A DNA stretch of 64,000 nt from Bifidobacterium breve (GCA_945860245.1 CAMAPO010000003.1:41863-105862); one strand, 5' to 3'; positions 17,842 to 28,450 are shown, numbered from the stretch's first letter. The notes: a model not told the origin generated them from the sequence alone. Numbers and translations: made by a program.

Positions 17842-18165
17842 ATGGTAAGAAGAGCGTTCACTATGCGTTTGCAGCCAGGAAGTTTGGCGACATACAAGAT
17901 GCACCACGATGCCATTTGGGCAGAGCTTATTGCTGAGCTTGAAAAGTCCGGCATAGCAAATATGACAATTTTTGAAAATGATCCGGTATTAGTTATGTAT
18001 TCTGAGATAACCGATGTTGAGGCATGGGATCGTCTTTGGCATTCAGAGGTTCACGATCGATGGGCAGTCTTGATGAATCCTTTAATGGAGTTCAGGCCAG
18101 ATGGAATTGTTGACTCAACTGAACTTCGAGAAGTCTTCCACCTTGAAACAAATGCAGGCAAGTAA
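17842..18165 (+). CDS. L-rhamnose mutarotase-like protein
   Basis: MRLQPGSLATYKMHHDAIWAELIAELEKSGIANMTIFENDPVL; ~107 aa. Confidence 0.85.
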   Translation: MVRRAFTMRLQPGSLATYKMHHDAIWAELIAELEKSGIANMTIFENDPVLVMYSEITDVEAWDRLWHSEVHDRWAVLMNPLMEFRPDGIVDSTELREVFHLETNAGK

Positions 18166-18170
18166 GAAAA

Positions 18171-18977
18171 ATGTCTGATAAAAAACTGGCTCTCGTAACA
18201 GGAGCCAGCCGTGGGATAGGACGTCAGATCGCGATCGGTTTGGCAGATAATGGCCATCAGGTTATTGCTGTTTCTCGCACTGCACTAGATACAAGTGAAC
18301 TGTCGGCTTCTCAAAAGTCGTTAATCACAAGTATCACCGGCGATGTCGCAGATGTATCTTTTGTAGAGAAACTCGAGAGACAAGTGTCTAAAGAACACGG
18401 GGCAGTGCAAATTCTAGTTAACGCAGCTGGGGTATTCGGTCCTATTGATTTGGTTCATAACACCGATCCTGCCGAATGGGTAAGAACGGTAGTTATCGAT
18501 GCAATAGCGCCGTATTACACAACTCGCTCTTTCTTGCCAGGAATGCTAAAAAATAAATGGGGCAGAATAATAAATCTAACATCTGCTGCATCTTTGCATC
18601 CACCTGGACCTCTAAACAGCGCTTATGGAACTTCGAAAGCCGCACTCAATCAACTCACTCGACATGTCTCTGCCGAAATTGCGGGTTCAGGGGTAACTGC
18701 CAATGTTATTCATCCGGGCGATGTACGAAGCGATATGTGGGGAGATATCAAAGCTCAAGTGGAGGCACTTGGTGAGATTGCGAAAGATTACAAAGCTTGG
18801 GTTGACTGGGTAGATCAAACTGGTGGCGACGATCCAAAGAAAGCGATGGATCTCGTTCTTAAGCTAATCAGTCCTGAAAGTGATTTGATCAACGGTACAT
18901 TTTGTTGGATTGATCAACCACTGCAAGCCCCTATTCCAAGTTGGGATGCTCCTAAAGATGCGAGACCTTGGACTTAG
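18171..18977 (+). CDS. SDR family oxidoreductase
   Basis: TGASRGIGRQ; YGTSKAALNQL. Confidence 0.9.
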   Translation: MSDKKLALVTGASRGIGRQIAIGLADNGHQVIAVSRTALDTSELSASQKSLITSITGDVADVSFVEKLERQVSKEHGAVQILVNAAGVFGPIDLVHNTDPAEWVRTVVIDAIAPYYTTRSFLPGMLKNKWGRIINLTSAASLHPPGPLNSAYGTSKAALNQLTRHVSAEIAGSGVTANVIHPGDVRSDMWGDIKAQVEALGEIAKDYKAWVDWVDQTGGDDPKKAMDLVLKLISPESDLINGTFCWIDQPLQAPIPSWDAPKDARPWT

Positions 18978-19065
18978 AAGGAGAAAAGATAAAACGCCCG
19001 TCGAGTGGTTTAATAACTTCGAGAGCCCTGGTTTAGCCCGAACAAGCAGTCAAGGGGAATGATTT

Positions 19066-20295
19066 ATGTCTGAACAGGAAAAGAACTCAATAAGTTTTGT
19101 AAATGAGTTAATTGACTACTCAACGCTTAAAACCTCTGCTGAATTACTTCAGAGACTAGAAATAATTCTCGCTGATTTCATGATTTGTGTGGCCAGCGGC
19201 AATAAACTTCAAGCGCGGGAATCACTGCTAAAAAACGACGGCTCGGTTGGTTTAGCAGCTCGGTTGGCGAGCCATTCCGCGTTCGAAGATCGAGATGATC
19301 TCGATTGGTCTGCAGTCAACCATCCAGGTTCGGTAGTTTTTGCCACAAGTTTTGCTATTGCATTGGAATACCCAAAGTTTCGAGAAAACTTCTTAAAATC
19401 TGCCCTCGCGGGTATGCGTGCGAGTGCATCCGCTTCACATTTCTTCGGACCAGGCCATCGCAAACGTTGGCATATAACTGCCACCGCCGGCACCTTTGGC
19501 GCAGTATGCGCTGCATCTGCAGCTATTGGATTAGATAGTGCGAAAGCGCAACAAGCGCTGCACCTTGCCGGAACTAATATGGGTGGAATTGGACAAGTCT
19601 CTCGTGAATTACAGGGCACACCTAGATTTAATCGATCAGCAGCCGCGGCGTTGGGTGTTGCATCCGCTTTTGCAGCATATGAAGAAATGCCAGCAGTGAA
19701 GAATCTTTGGCTTGGCGATCGAGGACTATTCGAAGTTTTTGACTTGGCAGGAGTCATCACCGAAGGTGGCCTTATTCGAGATGGCATTTCAACGGTTCGG
19801 GTACGCACTTTTCCAGCAAATGGCTTTATCCATAGCGCATTATTTGGAACCGCTAAATTGGCGCAGGAAAACAGCGGCCAGTTGGTAAATCTCAACGTCG
19901 AAGTAAATTCTGGCATTTTCCCCATTCTCAATGATCCCGAGAAAGAACGCTGGTGGAACATAAAGGAAAATGTCGCATCTGCTTGGCGTTCCAAGAATCC
20001 AATGGATCTCACCGCCGCTCCAGATGTTGAAAAGCTAACTAGTGTTAATGGCGCAGATATTCCGCTTGGTACTGCACGAATCTCAGGGTCAACTACATCC
20101 GGGCCATTTGAGTTATTTGTAACTGAGGCACCAGGTTTAAATCTATTTGATCCCACAGAAACTTTATGGCGCGAGGAAAAATGGCACTCAATGATTGGTG
20201 AAGGTTATAAAGATGTTGTTGCGCTAGCCAGCGCCCTTATCTCTAAAGATGTTTCCGATATTACTTGGAGCAAAATAGAGAAAGTGTTGAGGTGA
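19066..20295 (+). CDS. MmgE/PrpD family protein
   Basis: HFFGPGHRKRWHITATAGTFGAVCAASAAIGLDSAKAQQALHLAG. Confidence 0.8.
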   Translation: MSEQEKNSISFVNELIDYSTLKTSAELLQRLEIILADFMICVASGNKLQARESLLKNDGSVGLAARLASHSAFEDRDDLDWSAVNHPGSVVFATSFAIALEYPKFRENFLKSALAGMRASASASHFFGPGHRKRWHITATAGTFGAVCAASAAIGLDSAKAQQALHLAGTNMGGIGQVSRELQGTPRFNRSAAAALGVASAFAAYEEMPAVKNLWLGDRGLFEVFDLAGVITEGGLIRDGISTVRVRTFPANGFIHSALFGTAKLAQENSGQLVNLNVEVNSGIFPILNDPEKERWWNIKENVASAWRSKNPMDLTAAPDVEKLTSVNGADIPLGTARISGSTTSGPFELFVTEAPGLNLFDPTETLWREEKWHSMIGEGYKDVVALASALISKDVSDITWSKIEKVLR

Positions 20296-20298
20296 AGC

Positions 20299-21246
20299 GT
20301 GAGTAGTTTGCATCCCAAGATTAAAGAATTTCTCGATACTTTGTCAGCCGAAGGCGGCAAAGCAACCGAGCTATCCACGCCAATGGAGGTGCGCGCTAGC
20401 GCGCTAAGTAAATGGAGACCAGAATTCCTTGGAACTCGGCCCAAGAGTGGTTCGGTTAAAAAGAGGTTTTTCACAGGCCCTCACGCAGACCTTCCTATCA
20501 ACATATACACACCCGAAGGTGAGGGGCCGTTTCCGGCGATCGTATACATCCACGGCGGGGGATGGGTGGCCGGAACGATCGAAATGACCGAAGTACAACA
20601 TCAATTAGTAGGAGAAGCATGCGGCGCAGTTGTAGTTTCGGTTAATTACCAGAAAGCGCCCGAACACAAATTCCCCATCCCATTTGATGATTGCTATGCA
20701 ACCCTTGAATGGGTCTGGCAGAACGCTGATGCGCTAAATATCGATCGTGAAAAAATCGGAATTGCTGGAGAGAGCGCAGGCGGAAATATCGCAGCGGGAG
20801 TAGCGCTCAAGTCCAGAGATGTAAATGGTCCAAAAATTGCTTTTCAAGTTCTAATTTACCCAGCAACTGATCATAAATTTGATTACACATCAATGATTGA
20901 CAACGCAAAAGGATATGCCTTATCCACCGAAGGCATGAAATGGTATTGGAAGCAATACCTATCTAATCCAGGCGATCTAGAGAATCCTTACTGCAGGCCT
21001 ATGGCTGCAAAAGATTTTTCAAATCTGCCGAACACGTATCTAATTACTGCAGAATTAGACCCACTGCGCGATGAAGGATTTGAATATAGTAAAAGATTAG
21101 AAAGTGCTGGAAACTTGGTAATTTACAAGAACTACCCATCCCTGATACACGGATTTCTTCTCATGCAAGGATTCTTGCCTGAGGCTCAACAAGCTATTCA
21201 AGAAATTGCAGAAGCAGTTAAGCAGTTTTTGAAGACAACTAAATAA
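20299..21246 (+). CDS. Alpha/beta hydrolase (HSL-type esterase/lipase)
   Basis: YIHGGGWVAGT oxyanion motif; GESAGGNIAAGVAL nucleophile elbow. Confidence 0.92.
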   Translation: MSSLHPKIKEFLDTLSAEGGKATELSTPMEVRASALSKWRPEFLGTRPKSGSVKKRFFTGPHADLPINIYTPEGEGPFPAIVYIHGGGWVAGTIEMTEVQHQLVGEACGAVVVSVNYQKAPEHKFPIPFDDCYATLEWVWQNADALNIDREKIGIAGESAGGNIAAGVALKSRDVNGPKIAFQVLIYPATDHKFDYTSMIDNAKGYALSTEGMKWYWKQYLSNPGDLENPYCRPMAAKDFSNLPNTYLITAELDPLRDEGFEYSKRLESAGNLVIYKNYPSLIHGFLLMQGFLPEAQQAIQEIAEAVKQFLKTTK

Positions 21247-21278
21247 ATCTCGTTGCCTTTATTCAGATCAAGTTCCTG

Positions 21279-22766
21279 CTAAAGATCAAAGGGATAGGTC
21301 GGAATAGTCCGCAGAGAAAAGTCTAGTGAGAGTAAATCTGCAGTTGTTGGCCCTCGTGTATTGGCGAGTATGTAACTTTCAGTTAAAGGTGCAAAACCTG
21401 CTTTAAAACTCACGTGTGATTTGGCCTGCACAAGTGTGTAATCCAAGATGTTGACCCCGTGAAGTTCATAGAGACTGGCATCAATTACTCGTACTGGATT
21501 CTGATGGATCACTGCAAATATCTGGCTAACTGGGTGAGAAATCGCTACAAATAGTGATTTACCTGGGCTCCCAGTAACATCTTTTGCCGCTGGGTGGGTG
21601 TAAATCACTTTGCGATCACATTCAGCTAGCACTTTGATTTCACATTCAACAGATTCGTTGTATTCAGATTTACCGCCCGTGCCTAAAGTTATCTTCGTTG
21701 CGCCACCGCCCTTGCCCCACAATTTCGCAACTGCTGCAGGATCAGTGATTGTGAATATTGCTCGCATATCGTGATTTGACTCAAGCAACCCACGAAGCAG
21801 CTCGGTGCTGTCTCCATATGATCCTCCATTTGTCGCATCTCCAATATCTGCGAATACCTTTAAAGTTGAATCTTGCGCAGCAGCCGTTAAAGCATCCGAA
21901 ACAGAAAGTGTTGTGTCTTCCATAAACAATTCACGAATGCTCCATGCTTCTGCCGCTAATTTTTTAGCAGCCGAAACACCATCAAATTTTTTAGAATCAT
22001 AAACAACTAGTGATTTCCAGCCTAAATCTGGAACATTTAGCCAAGGTTGCACGGTAAGCAAACTTGCTGCGTGGGCCCCTTCCTTTTCAATTTCTTTGCA
22101 CAAATTCATTAAAGATCCGTACGGTTTAAATTCGTTATCGTGTTTCGCCGGTGGCACAACCATAGGAATTCTCTCTACATATGTAACGGGATTGATGTTA
22201 CCGATGACCGCTTGATGAAGAATTTGCGCTGCTTGAGCACCAGTTTCGTATAAATCGATGTGCGGGCAACTTCTATACGCAACGGCAATATCAACGGCGT
22301 TATGCATTTCTTGAGTGAAGTGTGCGTGCAGATCCATACTGATCGAAATAAAAGGGCGAGGACCAACCTTCTCCCTGAGCGCTTTTAGAAGTGCGCCTTC
22401 AGGGTCAAGTTCTTCTCTGCAGTAGGCAGAGCCGTGCAACATTAAGTAAATGCCATCCACATTTTCGGGGGTGCGACTTACGATTTCATTTTTTATGAAT
22501 TCGAAGGCATCAATGGCCAGGGGAGGGGCGGGGGTGCCGGCAATCAGCGCAGTTTTCACCAAAGTGACCGGTAAAGCGGTCAAAACATCCCATGCTCCCG
22601 CAAATTCACTGCTTGTTCCAGCAGAATCCCGGGAAATATCATCACCCAAAGCAAAGTTTTCGGATCGAAGCTGATCCAGGGAAGTCGAATTTGGGGCAAA
22701 GCTGTTGCACTCAATTGAGAAACCACCGATTGCTATCACGGGCATGTCTTTAGCCTTGCGATTCAT
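21279..22766 (-). CDS. M81 family metallopeptidase (MlrC-like)
   Basis: IGGFSIECNSFAP; YLMLHGSAYCREELDPEGALLKALREKVG; SMDLHAHFTQEM; YRSCPHIDLYETG. Confidence 0.88.
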   Translation of the reverse strand: MNRKAKDMPVIAIGGFSIECNSFAPNSTSLDQLRSENFALGDDISRDSAGTSSEFAGAWDVLTALPVTLVKTALIAGTPAPPLAIDAFEFIKNEIVSRTPENVDGIYLMLHGSAYCREELDPEGALLKALREKVGPRPFISISMDLHAHFTQEMHNAVDIAVAYRSCPHIDLYETGAQAAQILHQAVIGNINPVTYVERIPMVVPPAKHDNEFKPYGSLMNLCKEIEKEGAHAASLLTVQPWLNVPDLGWKSLVVYDSKKFDGVSAAKKLAAEAWSIRELFMEDTTLSVSDALTAAAQDSTLKVFADIGDATNGGSYGDSTELLRGLLESNHDMRAIFTITDPAAVAKLWGKGGGATKITLGTGGKSEYNESVECEIKVLAECDRKVIYTHPAAKDVTGSPGKSLFVAISHPVSQIFAVIHQNPVRVIDASLYELHGVNILDYTLVQAKSHVSFKAGFAPLTESYILANTRGPTTADLLSLDFSLRTIPTYPFDL

Positions 22767-22800
22767 AGCAAATCACCCTTCTTAGAACTTAGGTAATCCC

Positions 22801-22830
22801 TTGACCGGTAGTCCGAACTGCGCTTATATA
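22801..22830 (+). promoter_or_regulatory. Sigma70-type promoter for the second sugar ABC operon
   Basis: TTGACC (22801-22806) and TATATA (22825-22830), 18 nt spacing. Confidence 0.5.
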
Positions 22831-22835
22831 GAGAC

Positions 22836-22851
22836 CTGGAAATGATTCCAG
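22836..22851 (+). promoter_or_regulatory. Operator-like dyad CTGGAAATGATTCCAG (extends to ACCTGGAAATGATTCCAGGT)
   Basis: Perfect 8-bp arms in the 20-mer 22834-22853; lies just after the -10. Confidence 0.65.
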
Positions 22852-22883
22852 GTTCTTTATCTAAAAAGAAACGGAGGCGACCA

Positions 22884-23924
22884 ATGAGGTTTCGCCACTA
22901 TAGCAAGAAAAACGCAGCTGTAATTGTTGCAATTGCAGCTCTATTGATACCTGCTACTTCAAATGCAGTAGCGGCAACAAAGTCTCCTAAGTCACTTCCA
23001 TCACCAGAATTCGTTTCATTTGAAAAGGTGAAAGCTGGCAGTGGTAAGGGCCTTACCTTGGGATATATCTCATTGGGTGACTCAGTTCCTTTCGTGAAAT
23101 TAGTAAGTGATTCAATTAAGCGTGAAGCAAAGAAGTCTGGCGCAAAGCTAGAATTTTGCGATTCACAGATCGATGCAGCAAAGGCACTTGCATGTACACA
23201 GCTCTTCAAGCTGAAGAAGGTTCAGGCTTATTTGAACTTCAACCTTGATGCAGCTGCAGGTCCAGCAATTTACAATGCAGGTCCACAAGTTCCTGTGATT
23301 GCAATCGATATCAACCAGACTCCAAAGCAAGTTTCATTCATGGGTGCTAACAACAACCGTGCAGGCGTTATCGCCGGCCGTGGTGTTGGAGAACTTATGA
23401 AGAAGAAGTTCGACTGCAAGTACGATGCAGTTGTACTTATGGAATCACCTGGCGTGGGTTCAGTTAACGAAGCGCGTATCGGTGGTAACAAGCAAGGTTT
23501 TGCAGAAATTTGCGGAGCTTTGAATCTGAAGAAAGTTAAGTCAATCGACTCTACATTCTTAGAAGAAGCACAAGCTTCATTCAAGGATGCTCTAACAACA
23601 CTTCCAACTGCGAAGACAATCGTTGTTTTGGCTATGAATGATGACAGCTGCCTTGGAGCACTAGCTGCCGCAAAGGCAGTTAATCGTCAAGGTGATATCT
23701 ACATGGCTTGTCACGGTGCGGATCCAACTTCTTGGTGTGAAATCAAGAACAATCCAAACTGGGCCGGAGATGTTGCTTACTTCCCAGAGCGTTACGGTGA
23801 AGTTGGTATCCCATACTTGATCAAGGCTGCACGCGGCATTGCAATTCCTGCCAAGTTGCAACTCGATCACGTTTGGATCGACAAGGACAACCTGAGTAAG
23901 TACTATCCAAAGGTGTCGTGCTAA
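22884..23924 (+). CDS. Sugar ABC transporter substrate-binding protein
   Basis: Signal peptide; GLTLGYISLGDSVPFVKLVSDSIKREAKKSGAKLEFCDSQ. Confidence 0.88.
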   Translation: MRFRHYSKKNAAVIVAIAALLIPATSNAVAATKSPKSLPSPEFVSFEKVKAGSGKGLTLGYISLGDSVPFVKLVSDSIKREAKKSGAKLEFCDSQIDAAKALACTQLFKLKKVQAYLNFNLDAAAGPAIYNAGPQVPVIAIDINQTPKQVSFMGANNNRAGVIAGRGVGELMKKKFDCKYDAVVLMESPGVGSVNEARIGGNKQGFAEICGALNLKKVKSIDSTFLEEAQASFKDALTTLPTAKTIVVLAMNDDSCLGALAAAKAVNRQGDIYMACHGADPTSWCEIKNNPNWAGDVAYFPERYGEVGIPYLIKAARGIAIPAKLQLDHVWIDKDNLSKYYPKVSC

Positions 23925-23927
23925 GAA

Positions 23928-25430
23928 ATGAAACATCCTGACAAAGTTATGAATATCATTTCTGCGTCAGGGATTCGTAAGTCCTTTGGCGGGGTAGAGG
24001 TCCTCCACGGAGTAGACCTCTCCCTCGCCCAAGGCGAAGTCCTTGCACTATTAGGAGAAAATGGTGCAGGGAAATCCACGCTTGTAAAGATTATTGCGGG
24101 TGATTATGTTCCTGATGAAGGAACAATCACATGTGGTGGAAATGAATTTTCTAGCCTTGATCCGATTAAGGCGCGCGAATTAGGCATCCGGATGATTTTT
24201 CAGGAATTAAATGATGCACCAACCCTTACTGTTGCAGAGAATATTTCTTTGGGAAGTTGGGGCGCAAAAAACGGATTCGTCTCGTGGAAAAAAATCAACG
24301 AGCGCGCAGAGAGCGCCTTGGCGCTGCTTGGGGTAGAACTAGATATGACCAAGAAAGTAGCAGATCTTCGCATTGGTGAACGACAGATAATTGAGATCGC
24401 CCGAGCTGTATCAGAAAATGCCCGAGTATTGGTATTCGATGAACCAACAGCCGCACTTTCTTCAGCAGAGACTGAAAGGCTTTTCACTGTTATTGAAAAC
24501 CTGCGCACAAAGAACGTTGGCATGATTTATATTACCCACCGCCTAGATGAAGTTGCGCGAGTAGCGGATAGAGTAGAAGTTCTCCGCGATGGTTCTGTAG
24601 CGCTGATAGCTAACGCCAAGACCGCTAGCCGTGGTGAATTAGTGTCAGCCATGATTGGTCGCGACGCCTCTGATATTTCACATCCAACAGATCGCCCGAC
24701 ACCTGGCGCCAAGATTTTGAGCGCGACAGGTATTGAGCTTGACCGAGCATTTAGCGGAATTGATTTTGAGGTACGTGAAGGCGAAGTTGTTGCGTTATAC
24801 GGCAAAGTTGGCTCCGGTACCGCAGAAGTAGCTGAAACAATTTTTGGCCTTCATCCAGAACACTCCGGAAAGATTGAGCTTAACGGAAAAGTTTTCGTAC
24901 CAAAGAATCCAAATAGCGCAATTGATAATTCGATTGGTTTCTTACCAGCAGATCGACAGCGCTTAGGTGCTTTCATGGTTCGCCCAGTGGCCGAAAATCT
25001 AGGAGTTCCGTCATGGCCGCGATATTCCAAGGGTGGAGTTATCACAATTGAGCCAGAAGAGAAGGCATATCTTCATTGGACAGAGAAACTCAAAATTAGA
25101 TCCCGTAATGATCCAAAGCAGAAAATTGCAACGCTCTCTGGAGGAAATCAACAGAAAGTTCTCCTTGCCAGATGGTTTGAGGGCAATAGCAAGTTACTAG
25201 TACTAATTGAGCCAACACGCGGAGTAGACGTCGGTGCCCGAAGAGATATTTACGAAACTTTGAGAAAAAGCGCGAAAGAACAGAATATTGGCGTTCTGAT
25301 TACGACATCAGATCACGAAGAAGTAGTTCAAGTAGCTGACCGAGCAATTGTGATGGCAAAGGGCCACAAAATTGCTGAATTCAAGGGTAACAACATCACC
25401 GTAGAGTCCTTAATCTCTGCGGCAAGCTAA
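23928..25430 (+). CDS. Sugar ABC transporter ATP-binding protein (two ABC domains)
   Basis: GENGAGKSTLVKIIAG; LVFDEPTAALS; LSGGNQQKVLLARWF. Confidence 0.93.
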   Translation: MKHPDKVMNIISASGIRKSFGGVEVLHGVDLSLAQGEVLALLGENGAGKSTLVKIIAGDYVPDEGTITCGGNEFSSLDPIKARELGIRMIFQELNDAPTLTVAENISLGSWGAKNGFVSWKKINERAESALALLGVELDMTKKVADLRIGERQIIEIARAVSENARVLVFDEPTAALSSAETERLFTVIENLRTKNVGMIYITHRLDEVARVADRVEVLRDGSVALIANAKTASRGELVSAMIGRDASDISHPTDRPTPGAKILSATGIELDRAFSGIDFEVREGEVVALYGKVGSGTAEVAETIFGLHPEHSGKIELNGKVFVPKNPNSAIDNSIGFLPADRQRLGAFMVRPVAENLGVPSWPRYSKGGVITIEPEEKAYLHWTEKLKIRSRNDPKQKIATLSGGNQQKVLLARWFEGNSKLLVLIEPTRGVDVGARRDIYETLRKSAKEQNIGVLITTSDHEEVVQVADRAIVMAKGHKIAEFKGNNITVESLISAAS

Positions 25431-25448
25431 CGAGAGGCTAGAAAAAAA

Positions 25449-26429
25449 ATGACAAGCGATACACAGAAAACTAGTGATGCAATGACCAAGAAGAAAGGTC
25501 GAAGCATCCCTGAACTATTCGCTCTTTCAGTTTTTCTCGTTCTGCTGATTGCGTTTTTTAGTTTTGCTTCTGAGTACTTCTTTGATATCGAAAACGCGAT
25601 CAACATCGTAACTACCCTTTCCGTTGCTGGAATCATTGCAGTGCCCGGAACAATGTTACTTATTGCCGGTCAGGTAGATCTTTCTATTGGTTCTGCTGCT
25701 GCATTCCTTGGAACGATGGTCGGCGTCTATGCAATAAAGGATTCGCTCGGAGTTGGTATTGCCTCAGCAGTTGTACTTGGAATTATCGTTGGGCTACTCA
25801 ATGGATTCTTAATTACAAAGCTCCAGGTTAATTCATTGATTACAACACTTGGTACGCTGGCAATTCTGCGCGGACTGTGTTACATCGTCGGTGGCGGCCA
25901 AACGATAATGGTCAATGACTTTACCTTCCTTGGTTTGGATCGACCATTCCTCAACCTTCCAACCTCTGTAATCGTATTTGTATTTATTGCCATCATTGGT
26001 GGATTAGTCATGAAGTACACGACCTTTGGCCGTAGCCTTTATGTAATCGGTGCAAATCCAGCGGCTTCACGACTTGTTGGAGTTCGAAATTCACGCGTAT
26101 TAATGATTTGCTTTGTACTCTCCGGATTAAGCACTGCTGTAGCTGGATTGATTCTGACCTCTCAACTTGGTGCGGCTGCTCCTATGGCAGCGACAGGTCT
26201 TGAACTCTCTGTAATCACCGCAATTGTTCTTGGCGGCGCAAGCCTTAATGGTGGTCGCGGAACAATTTCAGGAACCATCCTTGGTCTAATCATTATTGGT
26301 GTATTAAATAATGGTCTGGTTCTGCTAAACGTTGATACTTTTTGGCAAGATGTAGCCCGCGGTACCTTGTTGATTGTTGCCGTTACTTTCGATCAGATAA
26401 GAGAGCGTTGGAGCATTAAGCACAAGTAG
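25449..26429 (+). CDS. Sugar ABC transporter permease
   Basis: AGQVDLSIGSAAAFLG; NSLITTLGTLAILRGL; GANPAASRLVGV. Confidence 0.92.
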   Translation: MTSDTQKTSDAMTKKKGRSIPELFALSVFLVLLIAFFSFASEYFFDIENAINIVTTLSVAGIIAVPGTMLLIAGQVDLSIGSAAAFLGTMVGVYAIKDSLGVGIASAVVLGIIVGLLNGFLITKLQVNSLITTLGTLAILRGLCYIVGGGQTIMVNDFTFLGLDRPFLNLPTSVIVFVFIAIIGGLVMKYTTFGRSLYVIGANPAASRLVGVRNSRVLMICFVLSGLSTAVAGLILTSQLGAAAPMAATGLELSVITAIVLGGASLNGGRGTISGTILGLIIIGVLNNGLVLLNVDTFWQDVARGTLLIVAVTFDQIRERWSIKHK

Positions 26430-26475
26430 TTTCTACGCTTCTGTCTCAACTCTTTAATAGCTTCATGAAAGGGAT

Positions 26476-26940
26476 TTGACCATGGCAGGTATTACCGGAT
26501 TTTTTCACGGGGGAATCACCGTGAAAGATATGGAAACATCCCTCGCGTTTTATCGCGATGGCCTAGGTCTTTCAATGAAGTTCGACCGCATCTTGGATGG
26601 CCCGTATCTAAATGTTGTTCTTAATTTGACGCAAAAAAGAATTAGAGTTGCCTACCTTGATATCCCAGGAGGCGGCTACATTGAATTACTTGAATACCAA
26701 GAGATCGAAAGATTAGATGCCGCATCACGTCCTTGTGACTACGGTGCCGGCCACTTCTGCTTTTATGTCGAAGGAATCGATGAATTGGCAGAGCGCATGT
26801 TCTCAATGGGCTATCGGGCCAGAAGTGAGAGTTGCGTAGATATCACTGCAGGACCTAACGCAGGCGCAAGATCTTTATATCTCAAAGATCCAGATGGCTA
26901 TAGCATTGAGCTCTTTCAGAAAGCGCCAACGCAAAATTAA
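26476..26940 (+). CDS. VOC superfamily protein
   Basis: GGITVKDMETSLAFYRDGLGLSM ... LYLKDPDGYSIELFQ. Confidence 0.85.
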   Translation: MTMAGITGFFHGGITVKDMETSLAFYRDGLGLSMKFDRILDGPYLNVVLNLTQKRIRVAYLDIPGGGYIELLEYQEIERLDAASRPCDYGAGHFCFYVEGIDELAERMFSMGYRARSESCVDITAGPNAGARSLYLKDPDGYSIELFQKAPTQN

Positions 26941-26952
26941 CTATATTAAGAG

Positions 26953-28005
26953 TTAAATTCTCTTCTCTAGCTTTCCAGAAGCTGCGCTGCGGTAAGCAAT
27001 ATCGAGGGCTTCCACGGTGCGTGCACCGAGTTCGCCAGGAGATTGATTAACAAAGGCTTCACCTCGTCCAGCTGACATTAAAGAGTCAATTGGCCCGATG
27101 CAGTTGTAGAACCCGGCATCATCGGCAAGATTTAAGCGAGTTTCTTTACCATTCTTATGGTGCCAAACCGCTGCACGCTCTAAGTCGACAAGAATTTGTC
27201 CCTCTGATCCAATTGCGCGAACCTCAACTGCGTGCACCTTCTTATGGGCTGCTGCGTGAGAGGAACCCCCGGAGATAACGCCAATCGCGCCATTGTCATA
27301 TCGCATAGAAATCGCGTCATGCAGCTCTACAGGAGCGTTCATTGGAGCCGACATCAGGGCAAAACCCTCTTTTGCGCGCGCTCCAGTGAGCCACAGAGCC
27401 GCGCCTAGGGCATGCGATAGCTGTGCTTGAGCATAACCTCCGCCAGAGAGCTTGGAATCTGTCCAAGTTCTCTGCTCAGGAAGAGCTTCAGGGGCCGCCT
27501 CAGGATAGGCACCGGTATTTGATAACAGTTCTCGAGTCATTGAAGACATATGCAAGGTCATATGTTCGAGTTCGCCGATTCCTTCTTCATCCATAAGCTT
27601 CTTGGCCCCGGTCATTACTTCCTGGTAATTCCAACCGAAAGAAATAATTAAATGCTTTCCAACTCTGTTGGCTGTCTCAACTAAATCCCAGGCATGTTTT
27701 GGATCAATTGTTACCGGCTTTTCACACATCACGTGCGCGCCAGCTTCTAGCGCTGCCTTCGCATGTTCGTGGTGAAATCCAGTCGGACTTCCAACAACGA
27801 CAACATCAACCCCAGCTGCGATTACATCTTTGTAATCCTCAGATGCGATCTTAAAATCATACTTTTCTTTTATCTTAGTAAGCAGTTCTACGCCTTTACG
27901 GGCGACTGCGACGAATTCGACATCCTTATGCGCTGCCAGATTCGGCAAGTGAGATGCCACAGTCCAACTACCTGCTCCAATGATGCCAACACGAATTTTG
28001 CTCAC
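26953..28005 (-). CDS. Gfo/Idh/MocA family oxidoreductase
   Basis: VGIIGAGSWTVASHLPNL; GAHVMCEKPVTIDP. Confidence 0.92.
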   Translation of the reverse strand: MSKIRVGIIGAGSWTVASHLPNLAAHKDVEFVAVARKGVELLTKIKEKYDFKIASEDYKDVIAAGVDVVVVGSPTGFHHEHAKAALEAGAHVMCEKPVTIDPKHAWDLVETANRVGKHLIISFGWNYQEVMTGAKKLMDEEGIGELEHMTLHMSSMTRELLSNTGAYPEAAPEALPEQRTWTDSKLSGGGYAQAQLSHALGAALWLTGARAKEGFALMSAPMNAPVELHDAISMRYDNGAIGVISGGSSHAAAHKKVHAVEVRAIGSEGQILVDLERAAVWHHKNGKETRLNLADDAGFYNCIGPIDSLMSAGRGEAFVNQSPGELGARTVEALDIAYRSAASGKLEKRI

Positions 28006-28080
28006 GAAATACCCCGCTCCTTAGTCTGCTTCTAACTCACCAAAGATATGTTCATTTTTTAATTAAGTCAAGGTTTTTCA

Positions 28081-28108
28081 TTGACCCAATTTTAAAAACG
28101 CCTACACT
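28081..28108 (+). promoter_or_regulatory. Sigma70-type promoter for the mutarotase gene at 28136
   Basis: TTGACC, 16 nt, TACACT; ribosome-binding site AGGAGG upstream of 28136. Confidence 0.55.
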
Positions 28109-28135
28109 TAAGGATCTCAACCTAGGAGGCAAAAT

Positions 28136-28450
28136 ATGCAGAGAATGTGCTTTACCTTCGAAATTTTTGAAGGACAAGAGGCAGAATACAAGAAGCGTCA
28201 TGATGAAATTTGGCCAGAATTGGTAGCCGCTATCAAAGATGCTGGCTTCACAAACTACAGCTTGTTCCGCCGCGGAACACAGATTGTCGGATACTTTGAA
28301 GTCGAACCTGATGCTGCGACTGCCTTTGCAAAATTAGGAAAGGCTGAATCAAATGCTCGTTGGGCGAAGTGGTTCGAAGAAGTAATTGTGAATCTAACTG
28401 ACAACAAGGGCAATTTGATGGAAATGACAGAAGTCTGGCACTTGGATTAA
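28136..28450 (+). CDS. L-rhamnose mutarotase-like protein
   Basis: MCFTFEIFEGQEAEYKKRHDEIWPELVAAIKDAGFTNYSLFRRG; W..WFEEV motif near C-terminus. Confidence 0.9.
   Translation: MQRMCFTFEIFEGQEAEYKKRHDEIWPELVAAIKDAGFTNYSLFRRGTQIVGYFEVEPDAATAFAKLGKAESNARWAKWFEEVIVNLTDNKGNLMEMTEVWHLD

Noticed and set aside
19209-20156. 315-aa minus-strand ORF opposite the MmgE/PrpD gene
   Set aside because: Antisense shadow ORF; Ser/Arg/Pro-rich low-complexity translation with no motif; the plus-strand frame has clear family signatures.
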